Shown here: piece by piece, positions 13,155 through 18,472 of the stretch
Layout: each line of letters begins with the position of its first letter
Numbering within the stretch: the first letter of the stretch is position 1
DNA from: JBDZUZ01 sp040255445
GTDB taxonomy: Bacteria; Planctomycetota; Phycisphaerae; Phycisphaerales; UBA1924
Direction: 5' to 3'
Assembly (NCBI GenBank): GCA_040255445.1
Contig: JBDZUZ010000077.1
Span: forward strand, 1 to 18,472
DNA length: 18,472 bases
Program-made: the position numbers and the translations under genes
Notes under the pieces: generated by a model
Seen by the model: the letters and a program-made list of their open reading frames with translations, nothing else
The model's database searches: none
What the model was told of the DNA's origin: nothing

Positions 13155-14684
13155 ATGCCCTCGACCGCGCAGCCGCCGATGACCTCCGCCACCAGAACCT
13201 CAGGCCACAGCGACCCGTTCGCCGGGCGGCATGTCTACATGATCGGGATCGGCGGGTGCGGGATGTCGGGCCTGGCGCGCATGCTGCGGACGCGGGCGGC
13301 GTCGGTGGCGGGTTCGGACAAGGAATCGTCGGATGTGACCGCCGCGCTCGCCCGCGAGGGGATCGCGGTCGGGTTCGATCAGAGCAAGCGGGAGATTCCC
13401 GAGACGGCGGACCTGATCATCGCCTCCGCGGCGGTGCGGGCCGAGCACCCGCAGGTGATGGCGGCGAAGGACCGGGGCCTGCCGGTGCTGCTGTACGCCG
13501 AGGCGCTGGGGATGTCGATGATCGGCCGCACGGGCGTGGCGATCGCGGGCACGCACGGAAAGTCGACGACGACGGCGATGCTGGGCGCCACGCTGACGGA
13601 CTGCGGGCTGGACCCGACGGTGATCGTCGGCGCCATCTGCCGGCAGTTGCGGCGCGGGAGCCTGGCGGGCGCGAACGATGAGCCGGGCGGCTTCCGGCTG
13701 GGCGGGGAGAAGATCCCGGCGGGGCCGATGGCGGGTCGGCCGGGGCTGCTGCTGGCTGAGGCTTGCGAGTTCAACCGGTCGTTCCACAATCTCAGGCCGG
13801 TGATCGGTTCGATCAGCTCGGTCGAGGCGGACCATCTGGACATCTACGGCACGCTCGATGCGGTGGTGGAGTCGTTCCATCAGTTTGCAAAGCGGATTGC
13901 GCCGGCGTCGAACGGCGGGCGGCTGCTGATCGCGCACGATGGGGCGCACCGGCGCGAGGTGACGGCGGGGCTGGACTGCGCGATCGAGACGATCGGCTAC
14001 ACGCCCGATGCGGACTGGATCATCAGCTACGACCCGCGCACGCGGCAGACGACGCTGACGCACGACCGCGAGCGTGTGGCCGAGTGGGTCAGCCCGATCC
14101 CGGGCGCGCACAACGCGACCAACGCGGCGACGGCGATGGCGCTGGCGACGATGCTGGGGGCGGACCCCGCGACCGCAGCGCGTTCGCTGCAGGCATTCCG
14201 CGGTGTGGACCGCCGCATGCACTTCCTGGGCGAAAAGACGCACACGCGGGGCGGCACGGTGCGTGTGTACGACGACTACGGGCACCACCCGACGGAGATC
14301 GATGCGACGCTGCGGGCGCTGCGGGAGTTCGAGCGGCCCGAGGATCGTGGCGGCAGGCTCATCTGCGTGTTCCAGCCACACCAGCACAGCCGCACGCGGT
14401 TCCTGATGGAGGAGTTCGCCAACAGCTTCTCGCAGGCCGACATCGTGATCGTGCCGCACATCTACTTCGTCCGCGATACCAACGCGGAGAAGCAGCTGGT
14501 GTCGGCGGGCGATCTGGTCGACCGGCTGCGCGAGAAGGGGGTCAGGGCGATGCACCTCTATCCTTTCGAGGCGATCGTCGAGCAGCTCGAGACGCTGTGC
14601 CGGCCGAATGATCTAGTGGTCGCGATGGGTGCCGGCCCGGTGTGGCAGGTCGCCCGCGGCTACCTTGACGCCAAGTCTCGCTGA
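13155..14684 (+). CDS. murC: UDP-N-acetylmuramate--L-alanine ligase MurC
   Basis: MurC adds L-alanine to UDP-MurNAc using ATP, the first peptide step of peptidoglycan synthesis in the cytoplasm. The 509-residue protein has the Mur ligase layout. An N-terminal nucleotide-binding loop MIGIGGCGMSGLARML (29-44) comes first, then the ATP loop AGTHGKSTTTAM (131-142) and the EACEFNRSF ... SVEADHLDIYG segment (202-232). The central-to-C-terminal linker motif is PGAHNATNAATAMAL (316-330), and DDYGHHPTEI (373-382) is in the C-terminal domain. An extra stretch at about 166-196 (RRGSLAG to PMAG) is longer than in E. coli (491 residues). The ATG at 13155 is the first start ahead of the fold; one at 13179 is also possible. 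No clear ribosome-binding site is seen. It is first in the murC-murB-ddl run, divergent from the NUDIX gene across 101 bases. Confidence 0.97.
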   Translation: MPSTAQPPMTSATRTSGHSDPFAGRHVYMIGIGGCGMSGLARMLRTRAASVAGSDKESSDVTAALAREGIAVGFDQSKREIPETADLIIASAAVRAEHPQVMAAKDRGLPVLLYAEALGMSMIGRTGVAIAGTHGKSTTTAMLGATLTDCGLDPTVIVGAICRQLRRGSLAGANDEPGGFRLGGEKIPAGPMAGRPGLLLAEACEFNRSFHNLRPVIGSISSVEADHLDIYGTLDAVVESFHQFAKRIAPASNGGRLLIAHDGAHRREVTAGLDCAIETIGYTPDADWIISYDPRTRQTTLTHDRERVAEWVSPIPGAHNATNAATAMALATMLGADPATAARSLQAFRGVDRRMHFLGEKTHTRGGTVRVYDDYGHHPTEIDATLRALREFERPEDRGGRLICVFQPHQHSRTRFLMEEFANSFSQADIVIVPHIYFVRDTNAEKQLVSAGDLVDRLREKGVRAMHLYPFEAIVEQLETLCRPNDLVVAMGAGPVWQVARGYLDAKSR

Positions 14685-14711
14685 GCCCAAGCCCCCGAGC
14701 GACACGCAGAC

Positions 14712-15632
14712 ATGCCCCCGCCCGCGCCCGCCAACCCGGTTCCGTTCGCGATCGAGCGCGATGCGCCGATCGATACGTGGTTCCGCATCGGCGGCCGCGC
14801 TGACCGGCTCGTGCGCATCCGCACGGAGGCGGATCTGCTGCGGGCGCTCGAGACGGATCAGAACGTCAGGATCCTGGGTGACGGCGCGAATCTGCTGGTC
14901 GATGACGACGGCGTGGCCGAGCTGGTCGCGGCGACCAAGGCGTTCAGCAATGTCGCGGTTGATGAAGCGGCGGCGACGATCTCGGCCGCGGCCGGGGCGG
15001 ATCTGCCGCGGCTGATCAACACCGCGGTGCGTGCGGGTCTGGCGGGGCTCGAGGGCCTCGCGGGGATCCCGGCGAGCATCGGCGGCGCGATCATGATGAA
15101 TGCGGGCGGGCGCTTTGGCGAGATCAAGGATGCGGTCGCGGCGGTGCATGTCGTGGATCGCGCGGGCCGTCGGCGGACGCTGACGCGGGGCGAGATCGAC
15201 TTCTCCTACCGCCACTCGGGGTTGGAGGGGCTGATCATCCTGGGCGCCGAGTTCCAACTGCAGAAGGCCGAGCGCGAGCCGCTGCGGGCGAATCAGGTCG
15301 AGGTGATGCGGTACAAAAAGGAATCGCAGCCGCTCGCGGCGGACTCGGCGGGGTGTGTGTTCAAGAACCCGACGCTGCTGCGCGATCTTGATGGGATCGC
15401 GGCCGCGGGCGCTCGGGTGTCGGCCGGCATGCTGATCGACCGCGCCGGGTGCAAGGGGCTGACGATCGGCGGTGCATCGATCTCCGAGCGGCACGGCAAC
15501 TTCTTCGTGACGACGCCGGGCGCGACCGCCCGCGATGTGATCACGCTGATGGAAGAAGCTTCGCGGCGTGTGTCCGATGCGTTCGGCGTGACGCTCGAGC
15601 CTGAGGTTGTGGTCTGGAGGCGTGAGCGATGA
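14712..15632 (+). CDS. murB: UDP-N-acetylenolpyruvoylglucosamine reductase MurB
   Basis: MurB is the FAD- and NADPH-dependent reductase that makes UDP-MurNAc, the substrate of MurC. The 306-residue protein carries TWFRIGGRADRLVRI (22-36), the FAD-binding ILGDGANLLVDDDGV (54-68), GLEGLAGIPASIGGAIMMNAG (112-132), FSYRHSGL (164-171), SAGCVFKNP (212-220) and the end LEPEVVVW with the catalytic Glu (E298). The proton-donor position, Ser229 in E. coli (AGSFFKNP), is Cys here (C215). The absence of the extra tyrosine-loop domain and the size place it with the shorter type II MurB enzymes. It starts 27 bases after the murC stop and overlaps ddl by four bases (ATGA), so the three are almost certainly one operon. 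Confidence 0.97.
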   Translation: MPPPAPANPVPFAIERDAPIDTWFRIGGRADRLVRIRTEADLLRALETDQNVRILGDGANLLVDDDGVAELVAATKAFSNVAVDEAAATISAAAGADLPRLINTAVRAGLAGLEGLAGIPASIGGAIMMNAGGRFGEIKDAVAAVHVVDRAGRRRTLTRGEIDFSYRHSGLEGLIILGAEFQLQKAEREPLRANQVEVMRYKKESQPLAADSAGCVFKNPTLLRDLDGIAAAGARVSAGMLIDRAGCKGLTIGGASISERHGNFFVTTPGATARDVITLMEEASRRVSDAFGVTLEPEVVVWRRER

Positions 15633-16579
15633 GCGGCGAGCGTCCGTGCGTGCTGATCCTGGGCGGGGGGCCCGATGCCGAGCGCGAGGTGAGCCTGAAG
15701 AGCTCGCAGACCGCCGCGGCCGCGCTGGAAAAGAGTGCGCGGTTCCGCGTGCACCGTGAGGTGATCGGGCGGATCACCGCCGACGAGCTGCGGGCGCTGC
15801 CTGGCGATGTGATCTTCCCGATCCTGCACGGGCCGTTCGGCGAGGGCGGGCCGATGCAGGACATCCTCGAAGCCGATGGGCGGCCGTACGTGGGCTCGGG
15901 TCCGCGGGCGGCGCGGGTTGGAATGGACAAGGCGGCGACGAAGATCCTCGCTGCGCAGCTGGGCATCGCGACGCCGCCGGCGGCCATCTTCAACGCCGCG
16001 GATTGCGGGCGGCCGGTGCAGCTCCCGGTGGTGATCAAGCCGGTGCACGAGGGCTCGAGCGTCGGGCTGCATATCTGCAAGGACCAGCACGGCTGGAACG
16101 AGGGTGTGCGGCTGGCGGCGGAAGAGATGCGCGATCACCCCGGCCGCGTGTACATGATCGAAAAGATGGTGGTAGGTGGGCGCGAGCTCACCGTCGGGCT
16201 GCTTGATGGTGTTGCGCTCCGGCCGCTGGAGATCAAGCCCAAGTCGGGCATTTACGACTACGACGCCAAGTATCAGCGGAACGACACGGTGTATCTGGTG
16301 GGGCCGGACCTGCCGCCGGGCGTCGAGCAGCGGATCCGGGCCCAGGCGGAGGACCTGGGCAAGGCGATGGGCGTGCGGCACCTGGCCCGCGTCGATTTCC
16401 TGCTCGATGACAACGGCACGCCGTGGCTGCTGGAGATCAACACGATGCCGGGGTTCACGGAGCACTCGCTGTTGCCGATGGCGGCGCGGGATGCGGGGCT
16501 GGACTTCGCGGCTCTGGCGGAAAGGCTTGTAGAATTGGCGCTTCGCGACGCCGGGCGTGATGCGGTGGGGCCGCGCTGA
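15629..16579 (+). CDS. ddl: D-alanine--D-alanine ligase Ddl
   Basis: Ddl joins two D-alanines with ATP to give the dipeptide at the end of the peptidoglycan stem, the target of vancomycin. The 316-residue protein has GGGPDAEREVSLKSS (12-26; E18 binds the first D-Ala), the substrate loop ILHGPFGEGGPMQ (65-77), the ATP-grasp strand PVVIKPVHEGSSVGL (133-147) and SGIYDYDAKY (206-215). The tyrosine in that last segment is the residue type expected for D-Ala-D-Ala rather than D-Ala-D-lactate enzymes. The metal-binding end is LARVDFLLDD ... WLLEINTMPGFTEHSLLP (252-283). It overlaps the murB stop (ATGA) and precedes the FtsQ-like gene by 46 bases. This is the ddl-ftsQ order of classical division and cell-wall clusters. 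Confidence 0.97.
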   Translation: MSGERPCVLILGGGPDAEREVSLKSSQTAAAALEKSARFRVHREVIGRITADELRALPGDVIFPILHGPFGEGGPMQDILEADGRPYVGSGPRAARVGMDKAATKILAAQLGIATPPAAIFNAADCGRPVQLPVVIKPVHEGSSVGLHICKDQHGWNEGVRLAAEEMRDHPGRVYMIEKMVVGGRELTVGLLDGVALRPLEIKPKSGIYDYDAKYQRNDTVYLVGPDLPPGVEQRIRAQAEDLGKAMGVRHLARVDFLLDDNGTPWLLEINTMPGFTEHSLLPMAARDAGLDFAALAERLVELALRDAGRDAVGPR

Positions 16580-16625
16580 AACCGTTTCGAGGCAATCAGG
16601 CCCGATGCGGCCTGCGGAGAAGGTG

Positions 16626-17570
16626 ATGAGCAAGAAACGCGGCAAGGACGATGCGGGCGGCGAGACGCCGGGGGCGTTCAGCTTCCGGGCGTTTCTCGAT
16701 CACCTCACGGGTTTCTGCATCGTGCTGCTGTTCCTGGGGCTGCTGGTGGGCGTCACGCTGGGGATCCGCCCGCTGGAGCGGCGGGCTGCGGCGGAGATCG
16801 CAACGCGTCCGCCGGAGGTCGAGATCCGCTGGCCGGCGATCAAGTCCGAAACGGGGTCGGGTGAGACATGGGTCGACCGGGCGAGCCGCGAATCGCTCGA
16901 GGCGGCGGTGCGCGATGCGATCGGCAAGACGCCGGACCCGACGCGGGGCGATGTGCTGGCGCGAATCGGCAGGAGGATGGAGGCTTCCGGCTGGTTCGCG
17001 GGGGCGCCCACCGTTCGCCGCGAGGCGGGGTGGAAGATCGTGGTGGAGGGCGACTGGCGCATCCCCGCGGCGGTGGTGCGTCACGGCGAGCGCGATTACC
17101 TGATTTCGTGGGATGCGCGGCCGATGCCGCCGCAGTACCCGGTGGGCGCGACGCGGCTGCGGGCGATCACGGGCTCTGCGCTCGGTCCGCCGCGTGATGC
17201 CGCGGGCGGCCGCGACTTCACGGGGTATTGGGCCGGCGAGGATGTCGTGGCGAGCCTGGAACTCTTGCGGTTGATCGCCACGCAGCCGTGGGCGGGGCAG
17301 GTCGCGGCGGTCGACGCTGCCGAGTACACCGACAACGGCCGGCTCACGCTGGTGACGACGAAGAACACACGGATCCTGTGGGGCGGTCGTCCGCGCAAGC
17401 CGCTCCCGGGCGAGGCGGGCACGGCGACCAAGCTCGAGCGGCTGGCGCACATGCACCGCGAGTTCAACAGCATCGATGCGAACGCGGATCATCTGGACAT
17501 CCGCATCCTGCAATCGCCGCCGACGATCCAGCGCTCTGCAACGACCGTGCCCGGCGCGGGCCCGCAGTGA
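16626..17570 (+). CDS. Divergent FtsQ-like division protein
   Basis: FtsQ is a bitopic divisome protein linking early and late division proteins in the envelope. This 314-residue product has a charged cytoplasmic start, one membrane helix (about residues 30-48, FCIVLLFLGLLVGVTLGI) and an extracytoplasmic domain. That domain has FtsQ-like traits: WKIVVEGDWRIPAAVVRHG (136-154), where FtsQ has its 'pVA' strand; a LELLRLIATQPW helix (211-222); NGRLTLVTTKNTRILWGG (237-254); and TKLERLAHMHREF followed by HLDIRI (268-293), where FtsQ ends. The sequence match is weak. Position straight after ddl is the main support. GGAGAAGG two bases before the ATG at 16626 supports the start over the 16557 ATG inside ddl. 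Its stop overlaps the next gene by one base (TGATG). Confidence 0.6.
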   Translation: MSKKRGKDDAGGETPGAFSFRAFLDHLTGFCIVLLFLGLLVGVTLGIRPLERRAAAEIATRPPEVEIRWPAIKSETGSGETWVDRASRESLEAAVRDAIGKTPDPTRGDVLARIGRRMEASGWFAGAPTVRREAGWKIVVEGDWRIPAAVVRHGERDYLISWDARPMPPQYPVGATRLRAITGSALGPPRDAAGGRDFTGYWAGEDVVASLELLRLIATQPWAGQVAAVDAAEYTDNGRLTLVTTKNTRILWGGRPRKPLPGEAGTATKLERLAHMHREFNSIDANADHLDIRILQSPPTIQRSATTVPGAGPQ

Positions 17571-18340
17571 TGCCGGCGGGTCCGGTCGATGATGAGGTGA
17601 TCCTGCTCAAGCCCAAGGGGCCGGATCCGTGGCCGCACCGGCGCGGCGAGCCGCGTGCTTTCGCGGTCTTCTGGATTCTGTTTCTGCTGGGTTCGACGAT
17701 CGTGAGCCTCGGCCCGGCGTGGTCGATGGGCGCGCCCAGCTACGAGACGTACCGTCCGGCGGCGAGCACGCTGATGGTGCTGTGCGCGGTGGGGCTGGTG
17801 GTGCTCTGGCCGATGGTGCGGCTGAGCCAGGCGGCGCCGCGGCATCCGCTCCGGGCGATCATCGGTGATCTGATCGTGCTGCTCTTGCCGCTGGCGGCGG
17901 TGGTGCTGCCGCAGGCGTTCCCGTTCATGACCGGGTGGCCGATCGAGGTCGCCGGCGCGGTGATGCTGATCCTGACCGGATGGGCGTTCGCGGTTGCGGG
18001 CGTGCTGCTGGTGGCGTTGTCGCGCGAGGCGGTGGGCGGCGGGGCCCGGTGGGCGGCGATGGCGGTGATCATCGCCGCGGCGCTCGCAGCGCCGGTGGTG
18101 GAGATGCTGCGGCCGCGGACGCCTCCGGCCGAGCGGGCCATGGATGCACCGCGGCCGGCGGCGCTGGCATCGCCGCTCTCGGCGGTGTGGGAGATCACGC
18201 GGGATCGGTCCTGGAGCGGTCAGGCGGCCCGTCTGCTTCCCGCGCATGAGACGGCGGTGGTGTGGACGCTGGCGGGGGGCGCGGTACTGTTCAGTGCCGG
18301 TTTGGTCGCGGCCGTGGCACGCCGCCGGGGGCCGGCCTAG
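17570..18340 (+). CDS. Six-helix membrane protein of unknown function
   Basis: This 256-residue integral membrane protein is not one I recognise. Six likely helices lie at about 30-48, 66-84, 96-114, 124-149, 160-180 and 229-249. A charged N-terminus (ILLKPKGPDPWPHRRGEPR) is probably cytoplasmic. A loop of nearly 50 residues between helices 5 and 6 (RPRTPPAERAMDAPRPAALA and on, through WEITRDRSWSG) is Ala/Pro/Arg-rich. There are few charges inside the helices and no transporter or enzyme motif. The ATG shares one base with the FtsQ-like stop, so the two are translationally coupled and probably made in step. This suggests a role with the envelope or divisome, which is inference. A GTG one codon upstream is an alternative start. 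Confidence 0.7.
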   Translation: MPAGPVDDEVILLKPKGPDPWPHRRGEPRAFAVFWILFLLGSTIVSLGPAWSMGAPSYETYRPAASTLMVLCAVGLVVLWPMVRLSQAAPRHPLRAIIGDLIVLLLPLAAVVLPQAFPFMTGWPIEVAGAVMLILTGWAFAVAGVLLVALSREAVGGGARWAAMAVIIAAALAAPVVEMLRPRTPPAERAMDAPRPAALASPLSAVWEITRDRSWSGQAARLLPAHETAVVWTLAGGAVLFSAGLVAAVARRRGPA

Positions 18341-18356
18341 ATTCACGGTTGACCGA

Positions 18357-18397
18357 CCGCGCTGTGGCGCGGCTGCCGGGTCCGCTGGGCGGACCCG
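18357..18397 (+). terminator. Tandem hairpins after the murC-to-membrane-protein operon
   Basis: Two adjacent hairpins, CCGCGC-TGTG-GCGCGG (18357-18372) and CGGGTCCGC-TGG-GCGGACCCG (18377-18397), follow the last stop by 16 bases. The second is followed by CTTTGCTCT, a weak T-tract. They probably end or slow transcription. They sit before a possible new start codon at 18408. Confidence 0.5.
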
Positions 18398-18407
18398 CTT
18401 TGCTCTC

Positions 18408-18472
18408 ATGACTCACTCGTTTGCCGGACCTGTTTCCGAGCGGCGCGCCATGGCGCGCCGCCGGCCTCGCTC
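18408..18472 (+). CDS. Possible start of another gene, cut by the window end
   Basis: An ATG at 18408 opens a frame reading MTHSFAGPVSERRAMARRRP and running off the window without a stop. Only 21 codons are visible, too few to identify. An internal ATG at 18450 gives MARRRP as an alternative start. There is no clear ribosome-binding site, so it may not be a gene. Confidence 0.25.
   Translation, partial: MTHSFAGPVSERRAMARRRPR

Noticed and set aside
13200..14555. A 451-codon frame opposite murC
   Set aside because: It is Arg/His/Pro-rich with no motif and lies wholly within the clear murC gene on the other strand.
18440..18461. A 22-base perfect palindrome around GGCGCGCC-AT-GGCGCGCC
   Set aside because: It is made only of GGCGCGCC runs around an ATG in a possible Arg-rich start of a gene. 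In DNA of this composition such symmetry easily arises by chance, and there is no second copy in the window.

Overview
The window is about 18.5 kb of very GC-rich bacterial DNA, densely coding, with 4-nt and 1-nt gene overlaps. The gene content fits a planctomycete, most likely of the Phycisphaerae lineage. The pointers are a standalone NAD(P)H-hydrate epimerase, a bifunctional nuclease, a FloA/NfeD operon, a murC-murB-ddl peptidoglycan cluster, and a group of GTGGCA-flanked palindromes. This placement rests on remembered gene content and style, not on a search. The sequence looks like a scaffolded draft or metagenome assembly: it contains a run of ten Ns and one possibly chimeric gene.

Region 1 (1-1201, +) holds a reading frame entering from outside the window. 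It joins the N-lobe of a Ser/Thr protein kinase to the C-terminal part of a YyaL/SSP411 (DUF255) protein and a DsbD-N-like domain. Region 2 (1235-4746, -) is a likely operon in the order nnrE (hydrate repair), DUF151 bifunctional nuclease, truD (tRNA pseudouridine-13), HAD hydrolase. The last two overlap and the HAD gene starts with TTG. Region 3 (4855-6078, -) is a secreted TlpA-like thioredoxin with a helical C-terminal domain and a clear intrinsic terminator. Region 4 (6284-8436, +) is divergent from it: a proline-rich TonB/TolA-like envelope protein overlapping a small secreted protein of unknown function.

Region 5 (8412-8712) is a non-coding cluster of palindromes between convergent genes. 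Region 6 (8725-12389, -) is a membrane-microdomain operon: a large NfeD-type ClpP-class protease, a short NfeD protein, and the flotillin-like FloA. The large protease gene contains the N gap, flanked by a 23-nt direct repeat. A NUDIX hydrolase (12502-13053, -) lies upstream on the same strand.

Region 7 (13155 to the end, +) is a peptidoglycan and division cluster: murC, murB, ddl, a divergent FtsQ-like protein, and a six-helix membrane protein of unknown function, followed by a hairpin pair and the possible start of another gene. MurC, MurB and Ddl supply UDP-MurNAc, its first L-alanine and D-Ala-D-Ala. The FtsQ-like protein sits where ftsQ lies in canonical division and cell-wall clusters. 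I saw no CRISPR array, tRNA, rRNA, transposase or recognisable defence system. The strongest leads are the palindrome cluster, the kinase/YyaL junction, the repeat-flanked gap, and the uncharacterised FtsQ-neighbour and TonB-neighbour proteins.
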